Assembly: GCF_026107375.2 (NCBI RefSeq)
Contig: NZ_JAPCIA010000001.1
Location: forward strand, 1,240,001-1,304,000
Direction of reading: 5' to 3'
DNA length: 64,000 bases
Origin: Sphingomonas sp. BT-65
GTDB taxonomy: Bacteria > Pseudomonadota > Alphaproteobacteria > Sphingomonadales > Sphingomonadaceae
The notes below the pieces were generated by a model. The model had not been told where the DNA came from and searched no databases. It saw only the letters and a list, made by a program, of their open reading frames with translations. Numbering within the stretch: the stretch's first letter is position 1; each line of letters opens with the position of its first letter. The position numbers and the translations under genes are program-made. Positions 20,261 through 28,677 of the stretch are shown one piece after another.

Positions 20261-21058
20261 TCAAACGGCGGTCTTGCCATATTCCTGGCGGGTCACCGGA
20301 TGGCTCGACGAGAGTCCGCCGTCCACCGCCAGCGCCTGTCCGTTGACATAGCTCGCGTCATCGGAGGCGAGGAACAGCGCCGCGCGCGCCAGCTCTTCCG
20401 CCTGCGCGCCGCGGCGCAGCGGATTGAGCCGCCCGACGCGGTCCATCTTCCCCGCCTCGCGCGCATAGTCGAAGGTCGGCTTGGTCATCCCGGTCTCGGT
20501 GAGGCCCGGGCACAGCGCGTTGACCCGCACGTTCGACCCCGACAATTGTTGCGCAGCAACCGAGGCGAGATTGATCACCCCAGCCTTCGACGCCGAATAG
20601 GCCGGGCTGCCCGCGCCCGAGCGGATACCCGCGACGCTGGCGGTGAGCACGATCGCCCCGCCGCCGCGCTCGGCGATCTTCGGCGCGCCATGCTTGATCG
20701 CCAGCAGCGGGCCGATCAGGTTGACGCGCAGCACCTCGGCGATCAGCTCGGGCGTGGTGTCGAAGATATTGGCCATCCCGCCCGAGATGCCGGCATTGGC
20801 GAACACCACGTCGAGGCCGCCATATTCGGAAACCGCCAGCTCGACCGTGGCGATCACGTCCGCCTCGCTCCCCGCATCCATGCGGATCGCCTTGGCGGTG
20901 CCGCCCGCCGCTGCGATCATCGCGACGGTCTCGTCCGCGCCCTCGGTCCTGTCGGCGGCGATCACCCGGCCGCCCTCGGCAGCGAACAGCAGCGCGGCCG
21001 CGCGCCCGATCCCGCTGCCCGCGCCGGTGACGATGATCGACTTGTCCTGAAAGCGCAT
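20261..21058 (-). CDS. Short-chain dehydrogenase in the ACAD11-like cluster
   Basis: A 265-residue classical [15 protein letters not shown] (residues 10-21), ANAG motif in [10 protein letters not shown], Ser in [17 protein letters not shown] active site, and a C-terminal [15 protein letters not shown] typical of FabG-like enzymes. It oxidises or reduces an alcohol/ketone with NAD(P). Its ATG shares one base with the stop of the kinase gene (TGATG), so it belongs to the kinase/alcohol dehydrogenase operon. A role on a 3- or 4-hydroxyacyl intermediate is plausible from context only. Confidence 0.9.
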   Translation of the reverse strand: MRFQDKSIIVTGAGSGIGRAAALLFAAEGGRVIAADRTEGADETVAMIAAAGGTAKAIRMDAGSEADVIATVELAVSEYGGLDVVFANAGISGGMANIFDTTPELIAEVLRVNLIGPLLAIKHGAPKIAERGGGAIVLTASVAGIRSGAGSPAYSASKAGVINLASVAAQQLSGSNVRVNALCPGLTETGMTKPTFDYAREAGKMDRVGRLNPLRRGAQAEELARAALFLASDDASYVNGQALAVDGGLSSSHPVTRQEYGKTAV

Positions 21059-22122
21059 CAGCTCGCTCCCGCCTTGCGCGCGAACTCCCATGCGCTCGCC
21101 GCCAGCCCGGGCACGCGCGCCGCGGTCTCCTGCGCGTGCGCATTGCTGGCATTGCCGTCGAGCAGCCGCTTCTTGATGCCCTGCACGATGCTCATCAGCC
21201 GGAACTGGCCGAAGGCGAAATACCAGTTGAGGTCGGGGATGCCGTCGCGCCCGGTCGCGGTGCAATAGCGCTCAACCATCGCCTCGACCGTCGGGATGCC
21301 GGTCTCCGGGCCGGTGATCCCCGCGATCCCCGACGCGCCGTTGGCCGGGATCATCCAGTTCATCAGCAGGTAGGAGAAGTCCGCCATCGGATCGCCCAGC
21401 GTCGACAGTTCCCAGTCGAGCACCGCCTTCACTTGGGAGCGCTCGGCGTCGAAGATCATATTGTCGATGCGATAGTCGCCATGCACCACGCTGGTGCGCG
21501 TCTGCGGCGGCAGCGTGCGCGGCAGCCATTCGATCAACTTCTCGACATCGGGCAGGTCATCGGTCTGCGCCAGCCGGTACTGCTTGGTCCAGCGCCCGAC
21601 CTGCCGTTCGAAATAGCTGCCCGGCTTGCCATAGTCGCCGAGCCCCGCGCGCTCGCACTCGATATTGTGCAGCTGCGCCAGCCGGTCGCACATCTCGAAA
21701 TAGATCGCGCTACGCTCATCCGGCGTCTTGTCCGGCAGCGACCCGTCCCAATAGGTCACCCCCTCGACCAGCTCCATCACATAGAAGGCCGATCCGAGCA
21801 CCTCGTCGTCCTCGCACAGCCCGAACGTCCGCGCGACCGGGAAGCCGAGCGGGTGGAGCTTGGAGATCAGGAAATATTCGCGATCCACCGCATGCGCCGA
21901 GGGCAGCAGCGGCCCGAACGGCTTGCGCCGCAGCACATAGGCGCCGCTCGCGGCATCGATGCGATAGGTCGGGTTACTCTGCCCGCCCGGAAACTTGGCA
22001 TAGCGCAGCGGCCCCGCGAACCCCGCGACATTGGCGTACATCCACGCCGTCAGCTTCGCGGTGTCGAGGTCGCTCACTGCCTCCATCGGCAGCCCGCCGC
22101 GATGTCCGGCCGGGGGCTTCAT
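21058..22122 (-). CDS. ACAD10/11-type aminoglycoside-phosphotransferase-like kinase
   Basis: A 354-residue APH-fold kinase strongly resembling the N-terminal kinase half of mammalian ACAD11. Shared landmarks: [37 protein letters not shown], catalytic loop [15 protein letters not shown] (about residues 219-233) and metal-binding [12 protein letters not shown]. In the ACAD10/11 pathway, and in bacterial LvaA, such kinases phosphorylate the 4-hydroxyl of 4-hydroxyacyl-CoA. Here the kinase is a separate gene from the dehydrogenase (23322). It overlaps the genes on both sides by 1 and 4 nt. Antibiotic resistance is unlikely. Confidence 0.88.
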   Translation of the reverse strand: MKPPAGHRGGLPMEAVSDLDTAKLTAWMYANVAGFAGPLRYAKFPGGQSNPTYRIDAASGAYVLRRKPFGPLLPSAHAVDREYFLISKLHPLGFPVARTFGLCEDDEVLGSAFYVMELVEGVTYWDGSLPDKTPDERSAIYFEMCDRLAQLHNIECERAGLGDYGKPGSYFERQVGRWTKQYRLAQTDDLPDVEKLIEWLPRTLPPQTRTSVVHGDYRIDNMIFDAERSQVKAVLDWELSTLGDPMADFSYLLMNWMIPANGASGIAGITGPETGIPTVEAMVERYCTATGRDGIPDLNWYFAFGQFRLMSIVQGIKKRLLDGNASNAHAQETAARVPGLAASAWEFARKAGAS

Positions 22123-23204
22123 GCGAACTCGATCACCGATCGCACGGCATCACCCTTCCGCAGATTGTCGAACGCGTGATTGATCTCCTCGAGCCGGATG
22201 CGCTCCCCCACCATCGTGTCGAGGTCGAGCACACCGTCGAGATACATCTGCACCAGCCGCGGCAGGTCGATCGGGAACTGCATCGATCCGGCGAGGCTGC
22301 CCTGCAGCTTCTTGCCCGTCAGGAAAGTGGGGCCGGGAATGCTCACCGACTGGCCCGGGGCGATCATCCCCAGGATCGTCGCGGTGCCGCCGCGGCGCAG
22401 CAGGGTCCACGCCATCTCCGCGGTATTGGGCCGCCCCACAGCCTCGATCGCATAGTCGACTCCGCCGTCGGTGAGCTTGAGCACCTGCTTGACCAGATCC
22501 TCGCTCATCGCGTCGAAATCGTGCGTCGCCCCCATCTTGCGTGCCAGCGCGCGCTTCTCGGGCACCGGGTCGATCGCGACGATCTTGCCCGCGCCGGCGA
22601 TCTTCGCGGCATTGACCGCCGCCAGCCCGATCCCGCCGCAGCCGATCACCGCCACGGTCTCGCCCGGACTCACCTTGGAATCGCGGAAGATCGAGCCCGC
22701 CCCGGTCATCACCGCGCAGCCGAGCAACGCCGCGCGGTCGAGCGGCATGTCCTTGCTGATCGCGACACAGGCATTCTCGTGCACCAGCATCGCCTCGGCG
22801 AACGCCGACAGGTTGAGGAAATGCGCGAGCGGGGTGCCGTCGGCGAGCCGCAGCTTGGGCTCGGCATCCTTGGGCCGCCTGGTCGAGCTGTCGACGCATA
22901 AAGAGGGCCGGCCGGAGACGCAGAATTCGCAGCTTCCGCAGAACACGGTGAAGAAGGTGATGACATGGTCGCCGGGCTTGAGCCGCGTCACCTCGCTCCC
23001 CACCGCCTCGACCACGCCTGCCGCCTCGTGCCCCGGCACGGTCGGCATGACGTGAGGATAGGCGCCGTCGACGAAGTGCAGGTCCGACCGGCACACGCCG
23101 CACGCCGCGGTGCGGATCAGCACCTCGCGCGGGCCGGGCTTGTCGATCGTGACGTCGTGGATTTCGAGGGGCCGTTTCGCCTCGAACAGGACCGCTGCCT
23201 TCAC
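22119..23204 (-). CDS. Zinc-dependent alcohol dehydrogenase
   Basis: A 361-residue MDR-family alcohol dehydrogenase. Catalytic zinc residues lie in ACGVCRSDLH and PGHEAAGVVEAVG; the structural zinc lobe is CGSCEFCVSGRPSLC (four Cys). The Rossmann motif is AVIGCGGIGLAAVNAA. It oxidises an alcohol to an aldehyde or ketone with NAD(P). It heads the three-gene overlapping operon with the kinase and SDR and lies 117 nt downstream of the ACAD11-like dehydrogenase on the same strand, separated by a palindromic repeat. The physiological substrate is not readable. Confidence 0.92.
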   Translation of the reverse strand: MKAAVLFEAKRPLEIHDVTIDKPGPREVLIRTAACGVCRSDLHFVDGAYPHVMPTVPGHEAAGVVEAVGSEVTRLKPGDHVITFFTVFCGSCEFCVSGRPSLCVDSSTRRPKDAEPKLRLADGTPLAHFLNLSAFAEAMLVHENACVAISKDMPLDRAALLGCAVMTGAGSIFRDSKVSPGETVAVIGCGGIGLAAVNAAKIAGAGKIVAIDPVPEKRALARKMGATHDFDAMSEDLVKQVLKLTDGGVDYAIEAVGRPNTAEMAWTLLRRGGTATILGMIAPGQSVSIPGPTFLTGKKLQGSLAGSMQFPIDLPRLVQMYLDGVLDLDTMVGERIRLEEINHAFDNLRKGDAVRSVIEFA

Positions 23205-23210
23205 CTAATT

Positions 23211-23319
23211 CTCCCCTCCCGCTTGCGGGAGGGGCCGGGGGAGGGCCTGTCTTCCGCGAGCGGTCGTTACTGTTCGAGGGACACGCCCCCCTAACCCCTC
23301 CCGCAAGCGGGAGGGGGAC
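23211..23319. repeat. Palindromic element, CTCCCGCTTGCGGGAG type
   Basis: Two copies of a CCCTCCCGCTTGCGGGAGGG-type hairpin in inverted orientation bound about 110 bp between the ACAD11-like dehydrogenase and the alcohol dehydrogenase. The same hairpin core recurs singly at 37588 and 38799. No T-tract follows, so this is not a typical terminator, though it may reduce read-through or protect mRNA ends. Confidence 0.65.
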
Positions 23320-23321
23320 TT

Positions 23322-24605
23322 TCACCGCGCCGCAGCCATGTCGCCGCTCGACGGACGATCCGCCTTATAGTCCCCGTACTTGCCGAACTCGGCCCGCGCG
23401 ATCGCGCGGTTATGGACCTCGTCCGGGCCGTCGGCAAAGCGCAGCGTGCGCATGCCCGCCCAGGCGCTGGCGAGCGGCGTGTCGCCCGACACGCCCGCGC
23501 CGCCGAACGCCTGGATCGCGTCGTCGAGGATCTGCAGCGTGATGCGCGGCCCCATCGCCTTGATCATCGCGATCTCGCCCTGCGCCGACTTGTTGCCCGC
23601 CTTGTCCATCATGTCCGCGGCCTTGAGGCACAACAGCCGCATCATCTCGAGGTTCGAGCGCGCCTCGGCGACGCGCTGCTCCCAGATCGAATGGTCGGCG
23701 ATGCGCTTGCCGAACGCGACGCGGCTGAGCAGGCGCTTGCACATCAGCTCGAGCGCACCCTCGGCGACCCCGATCGAGCGCATGCAATGGTGGATGCGCC
23801 CCGGCCCGAGGCGCCCCTGCGCGATCTCGAACCCGCGCCCTTCGCCGAGCAGCAAATTGTCGACCGGCACGCGGACATTCTCCAGCACGACCTCGCCATG
23901 GCCGTGCGGCGCGTGATCATACCCGAAAACCGAAAGCATCCGCTCGACCCTGACACCGGGCGCATCCATCGGCACGAGGATCTGGCTCTGCTGGGCGTGG
24001 CGCGAGGCGTCGGGGTTGGTCTTGCCCATCACGATCGCCACCGCGCAGCGCGGGTCGCCCACGCCCGACGACCACCATTTGCGCCCGTTGATGACGTAAT
24101 GGTCGCCGTCGCGCACCATCGACGTCTGGATGTTGGTGGCGTCGGACGAGGCGACATCGGGCTCGGTCATCAGGAAGGCGGAGCGGATCTCGCCGTCCAT
24201 CAGCGGCTTGAGCCAGCGGTCCTTCTGCGCGCGCGTGCCATAGCGGTGCAGCACTTCCATGTTGCCGGTGTCGGGCGCCGAGCAGTTGAACACCTCGCTC
24301 GCCCAGCCCGCGCGCCCCATCTCCTCGGCGCACAGCGCATATTCGAGGTTGGTGAGCTGAGTCCCCTCGAACTCGAACGTATCGTCGACATGGTTCTGCC
24401 CGGAGTGCGGCGGCATGAAGAAGTTCCACAGCCCTTGCGCCCTGGCGACCTGCTTCAGCTCCTCGATCACCGGCAGCACCTTCCAGCGCTCGCCTTCGCG
24501 CTCCTGGCGGTGGTAATCCGCGTCGCGCGGGGCGATGTGCTGGTCGATGAACCCCTTCACGCGGTCGCGGAAATAGGTCTCGCGCTCGGTCAGCGTGAAG
24601 TCCAT
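23322..24605 (-). CDS. ACAD11-type acyl-CoA dehydrogenase
   Basis: A 427-residue acyl-CoA dehydrogenase matching the dehydrogenase half of ACAD10/ACAD11 rather than FadE types: [93 protein letters not shown] and [13 protein letters not shown]...ADGPDEVHN. In that pathway the phosphorylated 4-hydroxyacyl-CoA is processed toward a normal enoyl/3-hydroxyacyl-CoA. GAGGAGAGG precedes the ATG. Divergent from the tandem-TetR gene across 156 bp containing TCGAAT-type sites, one of which lies 24-35 nt upstream of its start. Confidence 0.92.
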   Translation of the reverse strand: MDFTLTERETYFRDRVKGFIDQHIAPRDADYHRQEREGERWKVLPVIEELKQVARAQGLWNFFMPPHSGQNHVDDTFEFEGTQLTNLEYALCAEEMGRAGWASEVFNCSAPDTGNMEVLHRYGTRAQKDRWLKPLMDGEIRSAFLMTEPDVASSDATNIQTSMVRDGDHYVINGRKWWSSGVGDPRCAVAIVMGKTNPDASRHAQQSQILVPMDAPGVRVERMLSVFGYDHAPHGHGEVVLENVRVPVDNLLLGEGRGFEIAQGRLGPGRIHHCMRSIGVAEGALELMCKRLLSRVAFGKRIADHSIWEQRVAEARSNLEMMRLLCLKAADMMDKAGNKSAQGEIAMIKAMGPRITLQILDDAIQAFGGAGVSGDTPLASAWAGMRTLRFADGPDEVHNRAIARAEFGKYGDYKADRPSSGDMAAAR

Positions 24606-24628
24606 GCGGCCTCTCCTCAAAATCCTGT

Positions 24629-24640
24629 TTCGAATCGAAT
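24629..24640. promoter_or_regulatory. TCGAAT direct-repeat site near the dehydrogenase start
   Basis: The stretch TTCGAATCGAAT holds two overlapping TCGAAT units, the same half-site as in the perfect inverted repeat beside the tandem-TetR gene. Location just upstream of the ACAD11-like gene suggests a second binding site for that regulator. Inferred from motif sharing. Confidence 0.4.
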
Positions 24641-24734
24641 ACGCCATACCCGATTTTCGGTAAAGTGGGTCCCATCCCATTTTTCCGCCGCGGAAACCCT
24701 CCGCTTAACCCCTACCCGCTTTAGGACTGTTCCT

Positions 24735-24762
24735 TCGAATCAAAGCTGCTAATCTGATTCGA
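24735..24762. promoter_or_regulatory. Candidate operator overlapping the tandem-TetR start codon
   Basis: A perfect 8-bp inverted repeat, TCGAATCA and TGATTCGA, with a 12-bp spacer. The right arm ends on the A of the ATG. Bound regulator would block transcription or translation start, so autoregulation is likely. The wide spacing is unusual for a single TetR dimer and could suit a protein with two DNA-binding units. Binding not proven. Confidence 0.55.
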
Positions 24763-26006
24763 TGGAAGTCGACGAGGTGCTCCCCGCCGAGACGCGGGGC
24801 GAGACGAAACGGTTCAAGGCGAAGCGCGACGCGATCCTCGCGGCCGCCGCCGACGTGATCAACGAGCAGAGCGCGAAGGGCATGACCTTCGCGGACGTCG
24901 CGCAGCGCGTCGGGCTCAACACCACCAGCGTCACCTATTATTTCAAGCGCAAGGAAGACCTTGCCGCCGCCTGTTTCGACGCGACGCTCGACCGGCTCGA
25001 CGAGATGCTCGACGAGGCGCACCGCGAGGCGACGCCCGAGGCGCGCGTCGCGCGCTACCTCGCGATCAACATGGAGCGGCTCGCGCGCATCCATCGCGGC
25101 GAGGAGAAGGCGTTCGCGATCCTCTCCGACCTTCGCGCGATGGAGGGCGACGTCAAGACCGAGCTGCTCAAGCGCTGGCAGCACGTCTTCCGCCGCACCC
25201 GCGCGCTATGGGGCGAAGGCGGCACGCGCGCCGAGACCGACCTGTACGGCGGCCGCGCGCACGTGCTGCTCGAGAACACCTTCTGGCTCCCGGTCTGGCT
25301 GATCCGCTACGAGCTCGACGAATATCCGCGGGTCGAGGCGCGGCTGATGGACGTGTTCCGCCACGGCATCGCCGCCGAGGGCGCGGCGTGGCAGCCGCAC
25401 ATGCTCGACCTCGAGCATGACGAGGCCGAGCCGGGGCGCGAAGCGTTCCTGCTTGCGGCCACCCGCCTGATCAACGAACTCGGCTATCGCGGCGCCTCGG
25501 TGCAGAAGATCGCGAGCGAGCTCAACGTCACCAAGGGCAGCTTCTACCACCATCTCGACGCCAAGGACGAGCTGGTGATCGAATGCTACAAGCGCAGCTT
25601 CGACATCATCGCCGAAGCCCAGCGCGTCGCCGAGGAGGGGCCCGGCGACCATTGGCACAAACTCACCAGCATCATGGCGACTTTGCTCGACGTGCAATTC
25701 TCCGAGCGCGGTCCGCTGCTGCGCACCACCGCGCTCTCCGGCCTGCCGCCGCGCGTGCGCACGGCGATGGTCGACCGCTCGAACCGCATCGCGCGGCGCT
25801 ATGCCGGCATGCTCTCGGACGGCATCGCCGAGGGATCGATCCGCGCGATCGACCCGCTGGTGGCGAGCCAGACGATGATGGCGCTGCAGAACGCCGCGTT
25901 CGACATGCGCAAATGGGCCGGCACCATGCCGCGCGACCGGGCGGTGGCCTTCTACGCCTCGACCATCGTGTTCGGCCTGTTCGACGATCGCGTGCTCGAG
26001 TCCTGA
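24762..26006 (+). CDS. Tandem TetR regulator (two TetR units fused)
   Basis: A 414-residue protein with two complete TetR/AcrR units in one chain. Unit 1 has a helix-turn-helix at about 22-68 (AILAAAADVINEQSAKGMTF..VTYYFKRKEDL) and unit 2 at about 226-272 (AFLLAATRLINELGYRGAS..SFYHHLDAKDEL), each followed by its own ligand-type domain. Ordinary TetR proteins are about 200 residues and dimerise; this chain could act as a built-in heterodimer. No Shine-Dalgarno is visible before the ATG, so the message may be leaderless; TAATCT just upstream could be a -10. It faces the ACAD11-like dehydrogenase and probably controls it. No frameshift links the halves. Confidence 0.9.
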   Translation: MEVDEVLPAETRGETKRFKAKRDAILAAAADVINEQSAKGMTFADVAQRVGLNTTSVTYYFKRKEDLAAACFDATLDRLDEMLDEAHREATPEARVARYLAINMERLARIHRGEEKAFAILSDLRAMEGDVKTELLKRWQHVFRRTRALWGEGGTRAETDLYGGRAHVLLENTFWLPVWLIRYELDEYPRVEARLMDVFRHGIAAEGAAWQPHMLDLEHDEAEPGREAFLLAATRLINELGYRGASVQKIASELNVTKGSFYHHLDAKDELVIECYKRSFDIIAEAQRVAEEGPGDHWHKLTSIMATLLDVQFSERGPLLRTTALSGLPPRVRTAMVDRSNRIARRYAGMLSDGIAEGSIRAIDPLVASQTMMALQNAAFDMRKWAGTMPRDRAVAFYASTIVFGLFDDRVLES

Positions 26007-26059
26007 CCTTCATCGCCGGGGCGGATGACGGCGCGCCGCGATCTTGATAGGCGGTGGCG

Positions 26060-26379
26060 ATGTCTGCCGATTACCTGCCCGACGCCACCTAGTCCGCCAC
26101 GATCGACGGCGACCTCGTCGTCACCGGGACCGAGGATCCCGCCTCGCCCGTCCTCACCGAGTTCTTCGCCGGCTATGACCGCGCCTTCGTGTTGCCCGAC
26201 GAGCGCGAGGAGCTGGACGGGTTCCGCGAGTGCCTCGCCGCCAATCGCGGCGCCCGCTGCGCTTCGGCCGCCGCCACCGCGAGCTGGTGATCACCCTGCG
26301 CGACGCGGCCGGCGGTCCGGTGCTCGGCGGCGCCAACTTCCTCGCCACCGGCATGGGGGAGCGCAGGGACCAGGGTTGA
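26060..26379 (+). pseudogene. Broken gene, possible GNAT-like N-terminal fragment
   Basis: A reading opens MSADYLPDAT, hits an in-frame TAG at codon 11, continues as DDLVVTG-like DGDLVVTGTEDPASPVLTEF and FFAGYDRAFVLPDEREEL, then needs a frameshift near 26250 to go on as FGRRHRELVITLRDA and GGPVLGGANFLATGMGE before a stop. The two parts together read like the start of one protein, with the C-terminal half missing. I associate the pattern with GNAT-like proteins of sphingomonads, with low certainty. It occupies most of the 427-bp gap before the hydrolase. Confidence 0.6.
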
Positions 26380-26433
26380 CGGGTCCGCCCGCGACGGCAA
26401 CCTTGCCCCGCCCCACATTGGAAAAAAGCGACA

Positions 26434-27507
26434 ATGCGTCCAACCGCCGCTCTCTGCGCACTCATGATGATCCTCGGCGCGCTCGCGCCCGCCGCGGCGG
26501 CGGCGCAGGAACCGCGCGCCCTGCCATGGAGCGCCCCCGCGACCGTCAAGGTCTCGGTCGAGGCGCATCGCTTCACCAGCGGCAGCACGACGCTGTCGGG
26601 TACACTCTACATGCCTGCGCGGCGCAAGCCGGTGGCGGCGGTGGTGGTGACGCACAGCGCCTCGTCGCCGCTGGCCGATGCGTCGCTCTATGATCACCTC
26701 AAGACCGTGCTCCCCGCGCTCGGCATCGCCGTCCTGACCTATGACCGGCGGGGCTCGGGCCGGTCGGGCACGCAGAGCGCCGGGGGCGATTTCACCGTCC
26801 TCGCCGACGACGCGATCGCCGCGGTGAAGAGCCTGAAGACCGATTCGCGCATCGATCCCAAGCGCATCGGCACCTGGGGGTTGAGCCAGGGCGGCTGGAT
26901 CGCGCCGCTCGCCGCATCGCGCAGCCCCGACATCGCCTTCGTGATCGCGGTGGCCGGCCCCGTCGTCACGGCGGACGTCCAGATGCTCTTCTCCTCGACC
27001 AACCATCTGCGCGCCAACGGCTATTCGCAGGCCGACATCGACCAGATGGTCGCGACGCGCAAAGCCGTCGACAACTATATGCGCGGCACGGCGAGCAAGG
27101 AGGCCGCACAGCAGCGCATCGACGCCGCCAAGACCAAGCCGTGGTTCAAATATCTCTACATGGGCGAGACCGTGCGCGACCGCGAGGTGTCGGGCTGGCG
27201 CAGGGAGATCGAGAATGATCCGCTGACCAACCTCACAAAGGTCCGCGTGCCCACGCTCATCCTCTACGGCGCCAACGACGCGGTGGTGCCGGTCGCCTAT
27301 TCGGTCGAGCGGTTGAAGACCGTCGCCGCGCGGATGCCGAAGATGCGGGTGCATGTGGTGGCCGGCGCGGACCATGCGATGCAGATATCGGTCGATGAGA
27401 AGACCTCGCTCGATCCCAAAAATGACGGTACCGAGCGCGCGGACTCGCCCGAATATATCGCAATCCTGTCGAGCTGGCTCGCCGCTCAGGGGCTGGTCAC
27501 GAACTGA
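26434..27507 (+). CDS. Secreted alpha/beta hydrolase
   Basis: A 357-residue alpha/beta hydrolase with a signal peptide (about residues 1-24, AAA-QE). The nucleophile elbow is GLSQGG (Ser at about 150); the acid is likely Asp in LILYGANDAVVP, and the His in VVAGADHAM. The fold and TYDRRGSGRSGTQ oxyanion-side segment resemble peptidase-S9-like or BAAT-like hydrolases that cleave esters or amides. It should act in the periplasm. The last 22 nt overlap the convergent PurA-like gene, so no terminator lies between. Substrate unknown. Confidence 0.85.
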   Translation: MRPTAALCALMMILGALAPAAAAAQEPRALPWSAPATVKVSVEAHRFTSGSTTLSGTLYMPARRKPVAAVVVTHSASSPLADASLYDHLKTVLPALGIAVLTYDRRGSGRSGTQSAGGDFTVLADDAIAAVKSLKTDSRIDPKRIGTWGLSQGGWIAPLAASRSPDIAFVIAVAGPVVTADVQMLFSSTNHLRANGYSQADIDQMVATRKAVDNYMRGTASKEAAQQRIDAAKTKPWFKYLYMGETVRDREVSGWRREIENDPLTNLTKVRVPTLILYGANDAVVPVAYSVERLKTVAARMPKMRVHVVAGADHAMQISVDEKTSLDPKNDGTERADSPEYIAILSSWLAAQGLVTN

Positions 27508-28676
27508 TCGTTCGACGGCGCACGGAACGCGGCCTCGACCGGCAAACCGCCGGCCGTCTCCAGCGCACGAAGCAGCGCTTCCTTGCTCCCCGTCTTGGTC
27601 CGGCCGCGCTCCAGCCAGACCAGCTCCGCGCGTGCCTGATCGAGGCAGGTGACGGCGAGCGAGGGCGTCACCCGCACCTTCCCGGCGACACCGGCGATGT
27701 CCGCGGCGATCCGCGCCGCCAGGCGTTCAGGGTCGAGCAGCCCGAAGCGCAGCGTCTCCTGCCAGGGGTTGGCGATGTTGGTGCGGTCCTCGACCGCGAA
27801 CCAGCGCGCGATCGGCCGCTCGTCCTCCATCGCCCCGCGTCCGTGGCGCGTCAGGTAACAGCGCGTGACATAGACCGGCGCGACCTCCTCGATCCCCGCC
27901 TCGGCGGCGATCGCGGCGATGTTGGCAAGCCCGGTGTTCGAGCGCGTGACGAAGGGAAACCCGGCGCAATTCTGGTCGAGGAGCAGGCCCTGCGCGCCCT
28001 CGAAGACGATCCCGTTCTCCGTCCCCAGCGCGGCGTCGTCGCGCAGCTCGACCTGGCCGATGAAGTCGCGGCATTGCGCCTCGAACCGGTCGAGCAGCGA
28101 CACGCCGCGCGCGAAGGCAAGCGGGCCGGCGGCGGGATCGAGCTCCAGCGCCGCGATGCGCGCCGGCAGCCATTCGTCGCGGATCGCTTCGAGACGCCGG
28201 CGCAGGCCGGGCGCCGCGAGGTCACCGGCGGTCAGCGCGAACGCCGTCTCCTCGCACCGGCCGACCGCTTCCCCGAAGCCGAGCCCGCAGCTGCCGTGGC
28301 GCTTGCCCTCGCGGTTCAGTTCGAGCGCCTGGTTGACCATCATGTCCCACGGCGTGGTGACATAGCCGCGCGGATCGGCCGAGACTTGCAGGCAAGCGCC
28401 CAACCCGGCCAGCCGTTCGCGCTCCTCGCCGAACAGGATCGGATGCGAGACCATGAAGCGCGACAAATGCGTCCGCGCGCCGGCCAGCGCGCCCGCGCCG
28501 AGATGGTGGAATATGTGACGCACGCCCGCGGTACGCTCCACCGTGTGGCCGGCCTGCGCGCCGCCATTGCTGCGCACCACCAGCGCGGCGGCGCCGAGCG
28601 GGGCGGACAGCCAGTCGACCGTCCGCCCCTTGCCCTCGTCGCCGTAATTGGCGCCGATCACCGCCCGTGTGCGCAT
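27486..28676 (-). CDS. Divergent adenylosuccinate synthetase-like protein
   Basis: A 396-residue PurA-superfamily protein, shorter than usual (about 430). The N terminus keeps the GTP loop and catalytic Asp13 (GANYGDEGKG) and the His44 of AGHT, but the usual GGHNAGHT reads GGAQAGHT. Later landmarks are FEGAQGLLLDQNCAGFPFV, SNTGLANI, VTRCYLTRHGRGAMEDE, TNIANPWQETLRFGLLD and AVTCLDQARAEL. Family enzymes join aspartate to a purine carbonyl using GTP. The divergence and its place in a vWA/NrtR-regulated operon suggest a specialised substrate rather than bulk AMP synthesis. The ATG is 1 nt from the vWA stop codon. PurZ-type replacement of the catalytic Asp is absent. Confidence 0.85.
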   Translation of the reverse strand: MRTRAVIGANYGDEGKGRTVDWLSAPLGAAALVVRSNGGAQAGHTVERTAGVRHIFHHLGAGALAGARTHLSRFMVSHPILFGEERERLAGLGACLQVSADPRGYVTTPWDMMVNQALELNREGKRHGSCGLGFGEAVGRCEETAFALTAGDLAAPGLRRRLEAIRDEWLPARIAALELDPAAGPLAFARGVSLLDRFEAQCRDFIGQVELRDDAALGTENGIVFEGAQGLLLDQNCAGFPFVTRSNTGLANIAAIAAEAGIEEVAPVYVTRCYLTRHGRGAMEDERPIARWFAVEDRTNIANPWQETLRFGLLDPERLAARIAADIAGVAGKVRVTPSLAVTCLDQARAELVWLERGRTKTGSKEALLRALETAGGLPVEAAFRAPSNDQFVTSP

Positions 28677-28677
28677 C

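Noticed and set aside
21058..22122. Aminoglycoside resistance phosphotransferase
   Set aside because: The motifs follow the ACAD10/11 kinase branch and the gene is in an acyl-CoA operon, so a lipid substrate is far more likely.
27486..28676. Phage-type PurZ for diaminopurine DNA
   Set aside because: PurZ replaces the catalytic Asp with Ser, whereas this protein keeps GDEGKG; no phage genes or DatZ-like hydrolase are nearby.
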